From Amycolatopsis sp. FBCC-B4732 (GTDB lineage: Bacteria > Actinomycetota > Actinomycetes > Mycobacteriales > Pseudonocardiaceae): 64,000 nt of DNA. Made by a program: the position numbers and the translations under genes. The notes under the pieces are model-generated. The model was not told the origin of the DNA, made no database searches, and saw only the letters and a list, made by a program, of their open reading frames with translations. The stretch is taken from the NCBI RefSeq assembly GCF_023008405.1, contig NZ_CP095376.1:434001-498000 (forward strand). The letters run 5' to 3'. Of the stretch, positions 1 to 8,688 are shown piece by piece (within the stretch, counting starts at the first letter, position 1; each line of letters starts with the position of its first letter).

Positions 1-174
1 GGCCGCGGCGAGGTGGGCGAGCTGGTGCGCGATCGTCCAGCCTTCGGCCGGGGTCGGCCGGGACCAGTCGGGCTCCGTCGAGACCAGGGCGTCGAGCTCG
101 TCGCCCTCGGCCACCAGGTCCTGGAGTGCGCGTTCGCGCGGTACCGCGGAGAGGTCGAGCCCGTAGTCGATCAT
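1..174 (-). CDS. TIGR03084-type / DinB-like mycothiol-dependent enzyme, N-terminal part
   Basis: Only the first 58 codons are inside the window; the gene runs off the left edge. It begins [11 protein letters not shown] and contains [19 protein letters not shown] near residues 40-58. That is the conserved N-terminal pattern of the maleylpyruvate-isomerase/TIGR03084 metal-binding four-helix proteins of actinobacteria, in which the first His contributes to the metal site. The family includes mycothiol-dependent isomerases and hydrolases, but the substrate cannot be told from this fragment. It is divergent from the secreted propeller gene that starts at 293. Family assignment is fairly sure; function is open. 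Confidence 0.7.
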   Translation of the reverse strand, partial: MIDYGLDLSAVPRERALQDLVAEGDELDALVSTEPDWSRPTPAEGWTIAHQLAHLAAA

Positions 175-292
175 CGCCGTTCAGGCTACCGGAAGTGCGG
201 TTTGTCCGGCTCCGGACTTCCGTCGGTTGACCGGGTGCGGGCACGCGAGAAGCCTGGTCCGGCCGGAGACCCTCCTGGGAAAGGACCGTCCG

Positions 293-2008
293 ATGTCCTT
301 GGGTGTTTCGTCCGCCAAGCGAAGAATCTTCGCCACGCTCACCGCTCTCCTCTTGCCGCTCGCCGTCGTGCTCGCCCCGGCCGCGCAAGCCGCCGAGCCG
401 CGGCACGACGTGCCGAACCCGTTGCTCAAAGAACGTTTCGCCGAGGGGGAAGAGGAGGACGGCGACGACCCCGCGCTGTCCGCGCTCTGCCAGACCTACA
501 TCGGCAAGCCGAACCCGTACCGGCCGCTGGTGCCCAACCGCGACGTCATCGACGGCGACACCATCGTGCCGACCGGCAGCCAGACCGGCTGCAGCACCGC
601 CCAGAACGAAACGACCATCGCCGTCAACCCCGAGAACCCGCGCAACATCGTCGCCGGGTCCAACGACTACCGGCTCTACAACACCCGCGAGTCTCGCAAC
701 GACTCCGGCGGTTTCGCCTACACCTCGTTCGACGGCGGCAAGACCTGGGCGAACGTTCGGCTGCCGCACCTGGACTTCCCGACCGGGGCGGCCGCGCCAC
801 TGTCGTACATGGACGCGGCGGGCGACCCGGCCATCGCGTTCGGACCGCACAACACCGTCTACTACTCGACGCTCGTCTTCAGCCGGGCCGCGGTCCCGGA
901 CGACCAGCAGCAGGCCAGCGGCATCGCCGTGTCGGTGTCGCACGACGGCGGGCGCAGCTTCGGCGACCCGGCGATCCTGCACCTCGACGGCGTCACGCCG
1001 GCCGGCACCCCGACGCCCGCGAACATCTTCAACGACAAGGAGTGGATCGCCGCCGACCCCGTGTCGGGCACGGTGTACGTCACCTGGACGCAGTTCACCT
1101 ACGACGCCGCCGGCAACTTCGTCGAATCGCCGATCGTGCTGTCGAAGTCCGGCGACTTCGGCCGGACGTGGTCGCCGGCGCGCCGTGTTTCGCCGTCGTT
1201 GACCGGCTTCCCGGGCGGCATCACGCCGTTCGGCAGCGGGTCGAACCCGGTGGTCACCCGCGACGGGACGCTCCAGATCGCCTACGAGACGTCGGTGTGC
1301 GCCACGGCGGCGTGCGACCGGCCGGCCGACCACGACGCCATCGTCGTGGCGACTTCGCGTGACGGCGGCCGGACCTTCCGGCACGCCGAGGTGGGGCTCG
1401 ACTTCGACTTCCCGGTCGACGAAGGCGTCGCCAACAACGCGTTGACCGGGGAAAACTTCCGGGTCAACAGCTTCCCGCAGCTGGCGTACGACCGGGTGAC
1501 CGACCACCTCTGGGTGACCTGGGCCGACGACCGCCACGGCACCTACCGCGACGGCGAGTCGGTCAAGACGGACGGGGACGCCTTCCTGAGCGGCTCCGAC
1601 GGCCGGCACGGCTGGTCGGCGCCGGTGAAGATCGGCACGGGCGCCGACGAGGTGTTCCCAGCCGTCGCCGCGCTGGCCGGACGCGTGGCGGTCACCTTCT
1701 ACACGCGCGCCTACGACCCGCACGGCATCGGCCTGGACTACGCCTACGCCACCGGGTGGGGCGACGGGGCCGGCACGGCCCCGATCCGGCGGATCACCAC
1801 GCAGACGTCGAACCCGCAGGTGCAGTTCGTGGCGGCCGGCGCGGTCACCGGGAAGGAGCTCCAGGGCGTGTTCATCGGCGACTACACCGCGGCCGCGGTC
1901 GGCGCCGACTTCCGGCTGTACCCGTGCTGGACCGACTTCCGCGGCAACCCGGGCCGGACCCTGCCGAACCAGGACGTCGTGACGCAGCCGCTTTCGATGT
2001 TCCCTTGA
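293..2008 (+). CDS. Secreted Asp-box (BNR/sialidase-fold) beta-propeller protein
   Basis: The product is 571 aa. The ATG at 293 is preceded by GGGAAAGGA at a good distance, so I prefer it to the in-frame ATG at 227. Residues 1-34 are a classic Sec signal peptide (AKRR, a hydrophobic core, then PAAQAAEP). The mature part carries several Asp-box motifs, including DGGKTW (about 147-152), DGGRSF, DFGRTW and DGGRTF, which mark the turns of sialidase-like six-bladed propellers. The catalytic Arg triad and Tyr/Glu of true sialidases cannot be assigned from sequence, so the protein may be a non-enzymatic or different glycan-binding exo-protein. It stands alone and is followed by a strong hairpin. Confidence 0.75.
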   Translation: MSLGVSSAKRRIFATLTALLLPLAVVLAPAAQAAEPRHDVPNPLLKERFAEGEEEDGDDPALSALCQTYIGKPNPYRPLVPNRDVIDGDTIVPTGSQTGCSTAQNETTIAVNPENPRNIVAGSNDYRLYNTRESRNDSGGFAYTSFDGGKTWANVRLPHLDFPTGAAAPLSYMDAAGDPAIAFGPHNTVYYSTLVFSRAAVPDDQQQASGIAVSVSHDGGRSFGDPAILHLDGVTPAGTPTPANIFNDKEWIAADPVSGTVYVTWTQFTYDAAGNFVESPIVLSKSGDFGRTWSPARRVSPSLTGFPGGITPFGSGSNPVVTRDGTLQIAYETSVCATAACDRPADHDAIVVATSRDGGRTFRHAEVGLDFDFPVDEGVANNALTGENFRVNSFPQLAYDRVTDHLWVTWADDRHGTYRDGESVKTDGDAFLSGSDGRHGWSAPVKIGTGADEVFPAVAALAGRVAVTFYTRAYDPHGIGLDYAYATGWGDGAGTAPIRRITTQTSNPQVQFVAAGAVTGKELQGVFIGDYTAAAVGADFRLYPCWTDFRGNPGRTLPNQDVVTQPLSMFP

Positions 2009-2015
2009 GGTGCGG

Positions 2016-2044
2016 GAGCCGTGCCGGGATGACCGGCACGGCTC
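2016..2044. terminator. Bidirectional hairpin between convergent genes
   Basis: A perfect 12-bp stem (GAGCCGTGCCGG, 5-nt loop, complement) lies directly after the propeller gene stop and overlaps the stop codon of the convergent polymerase gene. There is no long T-run, as is usual in high-GC actinobacteria. Confidence 0.7.
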
Positions 2045-3731
2045 ACTTCGCGTCGGCGTAGGTGTCCACCGGGGCGATGTGCAGCGGGAACCGCACCGGG
2101 CAGGCCGGGCCGAAGAGCATTCGCGCCGCCTCCGCCACGCTGTCCGTGATCGCCGTCGTCACCTCCGCCGCCAGCTCGGCCGGGGTGTGGACGATGACCT
2201 CGTCGTGCTGGAAGAACACCAGGTGCGCGGGGGACGGGAGGCGCTGCCGCAGCGTCGCCAGCATGACCGCCGTCATGTCGGCCGCGCTGGCCTGGACGAC
2301 GAAGTTGCGCGTGAACCGGCCCCAGCCGCGGGAGGCTCGGCGGGCCTTCAGCTCCCCCGCTTCGTCCGAAGCCAGCCCGCCGGTGAGCGCGCGCCACGCC
2401 GCCGACGGAGCCGGGGACGTGCGGCCCAGCCGGGAGCGGACCCGCTCGCCGCGTTCGCCCGCCTGGGCCGCGTGCTCCACATAGGACACCGCGTCCGGGA
2501 ACCGCTGGCGCAGCAACGCGAGCAGGGGGCCCGCTTCGCCGGACGTGCCGCCGTACATCGCCGACAGCATCGCGATCTTCGCCCGCGCCCGGTCGTCGCG
2601 GTCGTCGTCGGCTGCCGGGACCCAGCGGGCGCCCGAGAACAGCGCCTCGCCCAGCCGCGCGTACAGGTCCGTCGCCGCCGCGACATCGGCCAGGCGCCGG
2701 TCGCCCGACAACGCCGTGAGCACCCGGGGCTCCAGCTGGGCGGCGTCGGCCACCACCAGCTTCCAGCCCGGATCGGCTCGGACGCAGGTGCGCAGCACCT
2801 TCGGGATCTGCAGCGCGCCGCCGCCCCGGCTGGCCCAGCGCCCGGACACCACCCCGCCCACGACGTAGTGCGGCCGGAACCGCCCGTCGGCGACCCACTC
2901 CTCGAGCCACGCCCACCCGTTCGCCGTGTACAGCCGCGAGAGCTCCTTGTACTCCAGCAGCGGCCCGACCGCCGGGTGGTCGATGCCCTTGAGCAGGTAC
3001 TTCCGCGCCGCCGGGACCTCGATGCCGGCTCGCGCCAGCGCGCGGACCACGCTCGGCGGCGAGTCCGGGTTCACCGGCCGTCCGCCGAACGCCTCGCTGA
3101 TCTTCGCCGCCAGCTCCACCAGTACCTTCGGCCGCTCGCCGGGCCGCACCCGCGGGCCGAGCCGGGAGACCAGCAGCGCCTCGTGCAGGTCAGCCCGCCA
3201 GGGCAGCCCGTCGGCCGACATCTCCACGGCGGCCAGCGCGCTCGCCGACTCGGCGGCCAGCAGCAGCCGCATCCGGTCGGGGTGCCCGGTCGCGGCCACC
3301 CGCCGCTCCTGCTCGGCCAGCACGCGCCGGACCGCCGTGACCACCGTCACGCCCTCCGGCAGCGTCGGCACCCGCGTGTCGAACAGCGTCGGCTGCGCCA
3401 GCTCGACGGCGGTCGAGTCCGGCGGCGCTTCCTCGCCGTTCGCCCTGGCCCAGGCCGCGCGCAGGCTCCGCGACTGCCCGTCCGCGCCCTCATACGCCAG
3501 CAGCAGCCCCTCCGCCAGCGCGACGTCGTAGCAGCGCCGCACCCGCACCCCGGCCGCGACGAGCACCGGGTACGTCGACTCCGCCGAGGGGAACACCCAC
3601 CGGGGCTCCAGCGACGCCTCCAGTTCGCGCGCCGACCTGGCGAAACCCGCTTCGTCCAGCCCCGTCACCGTCGACGACGACGTGTGCACGGTGAAGCTCC
3701 CGTCCTCCTCACGACCCGCGATCACCTGCAC
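2043..3731 (-). CDS. Bifunctional 3'-5' exonuclease / family A DNA polymerase-like protein
   Basis: About 562 aa from the GTG at 3731. The frame stays open to 3815, but that extension runs through a hairpin and has no good RBS. This is the short actinobacterial PolA paralogue: a degenerate 3'-5' exonuclease-like N-terminus and a polymerase palm/fingers C-terminus, with no 5' nuclease. Motif A is DAAQLEPR (about 329-336) in place of the usual DYSQIELR. Motif B is RAKIAMLSAMYGG (about 383-395), with its Lys and YG kept. Motif C is QHDEVIVH with the HDE at about 509-511. The palm acidic residues are present, so polymerase activity is plausible. Its cellular role is poorly defined; repair or translesion synthesis would be inference. 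Confidence 0.85.
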   Translation of the reverse strand: MQVIAGREEDGSFTVHTSSSTVTGLDEAGFARSARELEASLEPRWVFPSAESTYPVLVAAGVRVRRCYDVALAEGLLLAYEGADGQSRSLRAAWARANGEEAPPDSTAVELAQPTLFDTRVPTLPEGVTVVTAVRRVLAEQERRVAATGHPDRMRLLLAAESASALAAVEMSADGLPWRADLHEALLVSRLGPRVRPGERPKVLVELAAKISEAFGGRPVNPDSPPSVVRALARAGIEVPAARKYLLKGIDHPAVGPLLEYKELSRLYTANGWAWLEEWVADGRFRPHYVVGGVVSGRWASRGGGALQIPKVLRTCVRADPGWKLVVADAAQLEPRVLTALSGDRRLADVAAATDLYARLGEALFSGARWVPAADDDRDDRARAKIAMLSAMYGGTSGEAGPLLALLRQRFPDAVSYVEHAAQAGERGERVRSRLGRTSPAPSAAWRALTGGLASDEAGELKARRASRGWGRFTRNFVVQASAADMTAVMLATLRQRLPSPAHLVFFQHDEVIVHTPAELAAEVTTAITDSVAEAARMLFGPACPVRFPLHIAPVDTYADAK

Positions 3732-3791
3732 GAAGACATTGTGCCGACCACCACCGACATTTTTCGGGGTTCGGGTGGCGGAGCCCCCGTC

Positions 3792-3808
3792 CTGGGGCGA
3801 AGCCCCAG
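3792..3808. repeat. Short perfect hairpin CTGGGGC-GAA-GCCCCAG
   Basis: Seven-bp arms with a GAA loop lie in the divergent spacer between the polymerase and fadD genes. Such GGGGC-GAA-GCCCC hairpins are common scattered elements in actinobacterial genomes. Its presence argues against translating this stretch as the polymerase N-terminus. Confidence 0.5.
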
Positions 3809-3863
3809 ATGACACCGACAGTTTCCGCGCGCTCGCGGGTGGTGCGTTCGGCCTACGTTGGTT

Positions 3864-3875
3864 TACTCTCCAGTA
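3864..3875. promoter_or_regulatory. Possible operator TACT-N4-AGTA upstream of fadD
   Basis: A small inverted repeat (TACTctccAGTA) sits 68 bp before the fadD start, where a promoter is expected. The shape fits a TetR/FadR-type site for fatty acid genes, but the arms are only 4 bp, so this is weak. Confidence 0.25.
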
Positions 3876-3943
3876 GCTCCCATACCGCCGGTACGCCCGC
3901 CGTCGGCGTGGGCTCTCTTCCCCGCAGCGATGGAGGTGCCTGG

Positions 3944-5578
3944 ATGAGCCTGGTCGAGCTCGCCACGCAGGTGGCGGACAAGGTGGCCGAGACGGCCCGC
4001 AGCGTCGACGTGATGCGGCGCGCGGGGCTCGTCCCCTTCCCCCGGCTCGACGAGGGGGTCCGCTCGCTGGTCGCGATCCGCAAGTTCGGGCCGTTCGCCG
4101 GCGCGAACCACATCTCCGCGCGCCGCGACCCGACCGCCGTTGGCATCGTCGACGAGCTCGGGCCGCTCACCTACAAGCAGCTCGACGACCAGTCGAACGC
4201 GCTGGCCAGGGCGTGGTCGCACCGCGGCATCGAGCCGGGCCAGGTCGTGGCCGCGCTGTGCCGCGACCACCGCGGCCTGGTCCTCACGATGGCGGCGGCG
4301 GGCAAGCTCGGCGTCCGCCTGCTGCTGATGAACACCGGGTTCGCGAAGCCGCAGCTGGCCGACGTCGCCAAGCGCGAAGGCGTCACCGCGCTGATCTACG
4401 ACCAGGAGTTCACCGGCCTGCTCGACGCGATGCCCGAGGGCGTCGGCCGCTACCTCGCCTGGGTCGACCCGGACAGCGACCTGACCGGCCGGGACGTACC
4501 GGTGCTGAGCGAGATCATCGCGAGCACCGACGACCGGCCGTGGCCCGCGCCGGCCAAGCCGGGCGGGTTCGTCCTGCTCACCAGCGGCACGACCGGCACC
4601 CCGAAGGGCGCGCCGCGGCCGCACACGTCGGCGCTGGCGTCGGCGCAGTTCCTCGACCGGATCCCGTTGCGGTCCAACGAGGCCACGTACATGGGCGCAC
4701 CGCTGTTCCACGGCACCGGGCTCTCGCAGTTCATCCTCTCCTTCGCGCTCGGCTCGACGGTCGTGATGCGCCGCAAGTTCACCCCGGAGGAGGCGCTGCG
4801 CGGCGTCGCCGAGCACAAGTGCACCGCGCTCGTGCTGGTGCCGACGATGCTGCAGCGGATCGTCGACCTGCCGAAGGAAACCCGCGAGAAGTACGACACG
4901 TCGTCGCTGCGGATCATCTTCGTGGCCGGCTCGGCGCTGTCGCCGGACCTGGGCAACCGCGCGAACGAGGCGTTCGGGCCGGTGGTGCACAACCTGTACG
5001 GCTCGACCGAGGTCGCGGTGGCGACGGTCGCGACGCCGGAGGACTGGCGGAAGGCCCCGGGCACGGTCGGCCGCGCGCCGGTCGGCTGCAAGGTGGCGCT
5101 GTACGACCCGGCCGGCCGCCGCATCACCGAGCCGCACGTGACCGGCCGCGTCTTCGTGGGCAGCGGCCTCAGCTTCGGCGGCTACACCGACGGCCGCCAC
5201 AAGGAGATCATCGACGGCCTGCTGTCCAGCGGCGACGTCGGCCACTTCGACGAGGACGGCCTGCTGTTCATCGACGGCCGCGACGACGAGATGATCGTCT
5301 CCGGCGGCGAGAACGTGTTCCCGATCGAGGTGGAGAACCTCTTGGTGGAGCGCGAAGACGTCCTCGAGGCGGCGGTGATCGGCGTCGAGGACCCGGAGTT
5401 CGGCCAGCGGCTGAAGGCGTTCGTGGTGCTGGCGGACGGGGTTTCACCGGACGCCGACGAACTCCGCGACTACGTCAAGGCGAACCTGGCGCGGTACAAG
5501 GTGCCGCGGGACGTCGAGTTCCTCGACGAGCTGCCGCGCAACGCGACCGGGAAGGTGTTGCGCACCAAGCTTTCCTGA
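3944..5578 (+). CDS. fadD: Acyl-CoA synthetase (FadD, AMP-binding family)
   Basis: The 544-aa product activates a fatty or other carboxylic acid with ATP to the acyl-AMP and then the acyl-CoA. The ATG at 3944 has GGAGGT seven bases upstream. Visible motifs are the P-loop-like LLTSGTTGTPKGAPRPH, the YGSTE motif in the acyl pocket, DGRDDEMIVSGGENVFP at the hinge, and the C-terminal catalytic Lys in ATGKVLRTK. Length and order match the FadD12-like medium/long-chain ligases of mycobacteria and relatives. It is monocistronic, divergent from the polymerase gene and convergent with the XRE regulator. The substrate cannot be told. Confidence 0.88.
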   Translation: MSLVELATQVADKVAETARSVDVMRRAGLVPFPRLDEGVRSLVAIRKFGPFAGANHISARRDPTAVGIVDELGPLTYKQLDDQSNALARAWSHRGIEPGQVVAALCRDHRGLVLTMAAAGKLGVRLLLMNTGFAKPQLADVAKREGVTALIYDQEFTGLLDAMPEGVGRYLAWVDPDSDLTGRDVPVLSEIIASTDDRPWPAPAKPGGFVLLTSGTTGTPKGAPRPHTSALASAQFLDRIPLRSNEATYMGAPLFHGTGLSQFILSFALGSTVVMRRKFTPEEALRGVAEHKCTALVLVPTMLQRIVDLPKETREKYDTSSLRIIFVAGSALSPDLGNRANEAFGPVVHNLYGSTEVAVATVATPEDWRKAPGTVGRAPVGCKVALYDPAGRRITEPHVTGRVFVGSGLSFGGYTDGRHKEIIDGLLSSGDVGHFDEDGLLFIDGRDDEMIVSGGENVFPIEVENLLVEREDVLEAAVIGVEDPEFGQRLKAFVVLADGVSPDADELRDYVKANLARYKVPRDVEFLDELPRNATGKVLRTKLS

Positions 5579-5599
5579 CGTCCGCGCCTGCCGATCGGG

Positions 5600-6523
5600 T
5601 CAATCCCAGTCGATCCCGAACACCCCGGGCCCGAAGTCCAGTGCCACGGCGTGCACCCCGTCGCCGCCGTCGAGCTTCAGCTGACGGCGGGCCAGCGAGC
5701 CCGCCGAGCCGTTGTGCGAGTACTGCCAGCAGCGCTCCGGCGCCGTTCCCGGCGCGAACCGGACCTCCAGCAGGTACTCCCGCACCGGGCGGCGGAACTC
5801 GCGGTAGTGGGTGTTGCGGCACTCCGGGTACGGCGGCCCGCCGTTGGTCAGCGTGTACTCGATCAAGTGCGTCTCGCCGCGGTTGATCGGCTGGTCGAAG
5901 AGGAGCTCGGCGACGATCAGGCCGTGGGCCTCGTCGACCTCGGCGCGGCCGACGCGGCAGTTGCGGACCGCGTGCAGCTCCGGGGCGCCCGCCGCCGGGT
6001 CGTCCTGGGTGTACACCAGGAGCCAGCGGTCCTGGCCGTCCGAGACCGCCTGGAACACCGCGCGGGCCGTCACCGCGCGCTGGCCGCCGTCCGCGGCGAT
6101 GTCGCACAGGTCGTGCAGCCCGACCAGTTTCAGCGGGAGCTGGCGCTCCAGCGCGTTCGGGGCGCCGACCTTGTCCAGCAACGGCTGCAGCACCTCGCGC
6201 GGGAACGACATCGGCTCGCCGCCCGCCTGGCGCTTCCCGGCGCCGCCGCGGGGCCGGGGCGGGGGCAGCAGGCCGAGCAGCGCGCCCGCCGGGACGTCGA
6301 GGATCTCTTCCAGCGTACGGACGGCCGAGAGCGAGCTCTGCCGCTCGGGCTGGCGCTTGCCGGACTGCCAATAACTGAGGGCGGTGACGCTGACGACGAC
6401 CCCGCGCGCCCGCAGCCGGGCCTGGATCCGGTCCAGGGACAGCCCGCTCGTCGCGATGGCCGCACGCAGCTGCGTGGCGAACGCGGTACGCCCGTTCTCG
6501 TCGCCCGCCGTGCTGCCCGCCAT
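5600..6523 (-). CDS. XRE-family helix-turn-helix regulator
   Basis: About 307 aa from the ATG at 6523; an in-frame ATG at 6571 is possible but less likely. Residues 11-70 form a Cro/C1-type HTH ending in SYWQSGKRQPER, a typical recognition-helix region of actinobacterial XRE proteins. The remaining ~230 residues have no motif I can name. They probably form a ligand or dimerisation domain; they contain a long basic/Gly-Pro linker around residue 80 and a beta-rich C-terminal half. It is convergent with fadD, with 21 bp between stop codons. Target genes are unknown. Confidence 0.7.
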   Translation of the reverse strand: MAGSTAGDENGRTAFATQLRAAIATSGLSLDRIQARLRARGVVVSVTALSYWQSGKRQPERQSSLSAVRTLEEILDVPAGALLGLLPPPRPRGGAGKRQAGGEPMSFPREVLQPLLDKVGAPNALERQLPLKLVGLHDLCDIAADGGQRAVTARAVFQAVSDGQDRWLLVYTQDDPAAGAPELHAVRNCRVGRAEVDEAHGLIVAELLFDQPINRGETHLIEYTLTNGGPPYPECRNTHYREFRRPVREYLLEVRFAPGTAPERCWQYSHNGSAGSLARRQLKLDGGDGVHAVALDFGPGVFGIDWD

Positions 6524-6814
6524 TGCCGATCCGCCCCGTGCCGTCCCCCGACGATCCCCGACACGGAGCACGTTAGCAGGATTCCCCGCCCCGGCCGCGT
6601 CCCTCTTCGCCGGGCGGTCCGCTGGGGCGAACGGGCTAGTACTGGCAACTGTGAACCATTGCCCCGGCCAGGCCGGACACGCTTGTATGACTTGCCTGCG
6701 CCGGTGGCCCCGCCTCCCCCCTCACGGACCACCCGGGCGCCGGCCGAGAAGCCGTGGACAACGGCTCCGGTTCACCCGGCCGCGTTGTGCGACCGGCCGG
6801 TGTGGCCGCGCGAT

Positions 6815-6856
6815 GACCGGTGGCCCGGCGACGCCCCCAGCGCCGGGCCACCGGTC
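6815..6856. terminator. Strong orphan hairpin (16-bp stem, 10-nt loop)
   Basis: The arms GACCGGTGGCCCGGCG and the exact complement are followed by TTATTA on the plus strand. This looks like an intrinsic terminator, but no annotated plus-strand gene lies upstream of it after fadD ends at 5578. It lies 27 bp before the SDR start at 6884. The rest of the 6524-6883 spacer shows no protein-coding frame I trust. Confidence 0.55.
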
Positions 6857-6860
6857 TTAT

Positions 6861-6872
6861 TACCAACGGGTA
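6861..6872. promoter_or_regulatory. Possible operator TACC-N4-GGTA before the SDR operon
   Basis: The inverted repeat TACCaacgGGTA lies immediately after the 6815-6856 hairpin and 11 bp upstream of the SDR ATG. Its position over the likely start region suggests repressor control, but the arms are short. Confidence 0.3.
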
Positions 6873-6883
6873 GCATCCGATCC

Positions 6884-7636
6884 ATGACGCTCCGGAAGAA
6901 CATCCTGATCACCGGCGCCAGCAGCGGGTTGGGCGAGGGGATGGCCCGCCGGTTCGCGGCGAAGGGGCGCAACCTGGCCCTGTGCGCGCGACGCACCGAG
7001 CGGCTCGAAGCCCTGGCCAAGGAGCTCGAGGAAGCCCACCCCGGGGTCAAGGTCGTCACGCGCACCCTCGACGTCACCGAGCACGACCGCGTGTTCGCCG
7101 TCTTCGAGGAGTTCCGCGCCGAGCTGGGGTCCCTCGACCGGGTGATTGTGAACGCCGGGCTCGGGAAGGGGCAGCCGGTCGGGAAGGGCCGGTTCGACGC
7201 CAACCGCCAGACCCTCGAGGTCAACTTCGTCGCGGCGGCGGCGCAGATCGAAGCCGCCGCCGGGATCTTCCGGGACCAGGGCGCCGGGCACCTGGCGGTG
7301 GTCTCCTCGTTCAGCGCCATCCGCGGGCTGCCGGGCAACCTCACCGCCTACGCCGCTTCGAAGGCCGGGATCTCCGCGTTCGTCGACGGCACCCGGCTGG
7401 AGCTCAAGCGCAAGGGCATCACCGTCACCGACGTCCGGCCGGGCTACATCGAGTCGGAGATGAACGACCGGATCGGCCGCAACCCGTTGCTCGCCAAGGC
7501 CGAGAACGGGGCCAGGGCGCTGGTCAAGGCGATCGAAGCCGAGCGGGCCCGCGCCTACGTCCCGGCGTGGCCCTGGGTGCCGCTGAGCCTCGCGATGCGC
7601 GTGGTGCCGGCCGCGATCCTGCGGAAGTTCGCATGA
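6884..7636 (+). CDS. SDR family oxidoreductase
   Basis: The 250-aa classical short-chain dehydrogenase starts at the ATG at 6884. It has the cofactor motif TGASSGLGEG (about 9-18), the NAG motif, and the active-site SYK set (a Ser in SSFSA, YAASKAG). The C-terminus is hydrophobic and Pro-rich, as in membrane-associated SDRs acting on lipids or sterols. It is the first gene of a four-gene operon; its TGA overlaps the next ATG (ATGA). The substrate is unknown. The neighbouring kinase-like and phosphatase-like genes suggest a hydroxyacyl or lipid-derived compound. Confidence 0.85.
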   Translation: MTLRKNILITGASSGLGEGMARRFAAKGRNLALCARRTERLEALAKELEEAHPGVKVVTRTLDVTEHDRVFAVFEEFRAELGSLDRVIVNAGLGKGQPVGKGRFDANRQTLEVNFVAAAAQIEAAAGIFRDQGAGHLAVVSSFSAIRGLPGNLTAYAASKAGISAFVDGTRLELKRKGITVTDVRPGYIESEMNDRIGRNPLLAKAENGARALVKAIEAERARAYVPAWPWVPLSLAMRVVPAAILRKFA

Positions 7637-8688
7637 GCACCGTCGAGGTGCGCGAGGAAGACGCCTTCGACGTCGCCGCGGTGCACGCCTGGCTGACGAC
7701 GAAGGTCGAGGGGCTCGGCGGCGAGCCGCCGGGCGTCCGGCAGTTCCCCGGCGGCGCGTCGAACCTGACCTACCTGCTGACCTACCCGGACCGCGAGCTG
7801 ATCCTGCGCCGCCCGCCGGCCGGGCACAAGGCCGCGTCGGCGCACGACATGCGGCGCGAGTACCGGGTGCAGCACGCGCTGGAGCCGGTGTTCCCCTACG
7901 TGCCGCGGATGCTGGCCTTCGGCGACGACGAGAGCCTCTTCGGCGGCGACTTCTACGTCATGGAGAAGCTCGACGGCCTGATCCTGCGCGGCGACCTGCC
8001 CGAAGGTCTCGAACTGAGCGCGGACCAGGCGCGCGAGCTGTCCGGCAAGGTCGTGGACCGGCTGGTCGACCTGCACGCCGTCGACGTCGGGAAGGCCGGG
8101 CTGGCCGACCTCGGCAAGGGCGCGGGGTACGTCGAGCGCCAGATCCGCGGCTGGTCGGACCGGTTCGCCGCGGCGCGCACGGACAACGTCGGCGACTTCG
8201 CCGAGGTGCGCGCGTGGCTGGCGGAGAACCAGCCGGCCGAGGTGAAGATCTGCTTGATCCACAACGACTACCGGCTCGACAACCTGGTGCTGGACGGCCC
8301 GCGGACGCTGAACATCACCGGCGTGCTGGACTGGGAGATGGCCACCCTCGGCGACCCGCTGATGGAGCTGGGCAGCATGCTGGCCTACTGGGTCCAGGCC
8401 GATGACGACGACGTCATGAAGGCGAGCCGCCGCCAGCCGACGCACCTGCCGGGGACCTTCACGCGCGAGCAGTTCGTCGCGCGGTACGCGGAGAAGACCG
8501 GGCTGGCCGTGGGCGACTGGCGGTTCTACGAGGTCTATGGCCTGTTCCGGCTCGCGGCGGTGCTGCAGCAGCTGTACCGGCGCTACCGGGAGGGCGCCAC
8601 GCGCAACCCGGCGTTCAAGGACTTCTGGCAGTTCGTCGGCTACCTGGACTGGCGCTGCCGGGAAATCATCGCGAAGGGAAGCGTGTAG
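7633..8688 (+). CDS. APH-family phosphotransferase (ACAD10/11 kinase-domain type)
   Basis: The 351-aa product has an aminoglycoside-phosphotransferase/choline-kinase fold. The Gly-rich GGASNLTYLL (40-49), the RRPP Lys/Arg region, Brenner's motif HNDYRLDN (210-217) and the Mg-binding DWE (233-235) are all intact. This clade is the bacterial counterpart of the kinase domain of ACAD10/ACAD11, which phosphorylates 4-hydroxyacyl-CoAs before elimination by an acyl-CoA dehydrogenase. That role here is inference from family and from the SDR and phosphatase neighbours. Aminoglycoside resistance is unlikely. It is translationally coupled to both neighbours. Confidence 0.8.
   Translation: MSTVEVREEDAFDVAAVHAWLTTKVEGLGGEPPGVRQFPGGASNLTYLLTYPDRELILRRPPAGHKAASAHDMRREYRVQHALEPVFPYVPRMLAFGDDESLFGGDFYVMEKLDGLILRGDLPEGLELSADQARELSGKVVDRLVDLHAVDVGKAGLADLGKGAGYVERQIRGWSDRFAAARTDNVGDFAEVRAWLAENQPAEVKICLIHNDYRLDNLVLDGPRTLNITGVLDWEMATLGDPLMELGSMLAYWVQADDDDVMKASRRQPTHLPGTFTREQFVARYAEKTGLAVGDWRFYEVYGLFRLAAVLQQLYRRYREGATRNPAFKDFWQFVGYLDWRCREIIAKGSV

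Noticed and set aside
227..292. Earlier in-frame ATG of the propeller gene at 227
   Set aside because: Poor RBS and it would bury the signal peptide behind 22 residues.
3732..3815. N-terminal extension of the PolA-like protein to 3815
   Set aside because: It would translate through a 7-bp hairpin, has no RBS, and makes the protein longer than the usual ~560 aa.
3863..5245. Long open frame antisense to fadD
   Set aside because: Arg/Ala-rich, no domain, a shadow of high-GC codon bias; fadD on the other strand is certain.
5651..6883. Long plus-strand open frame running through the XRE gene into the SDR
   Set aside because: It is antisense to a real HTH gene and only becomes sensible at the SDR start at 6884.
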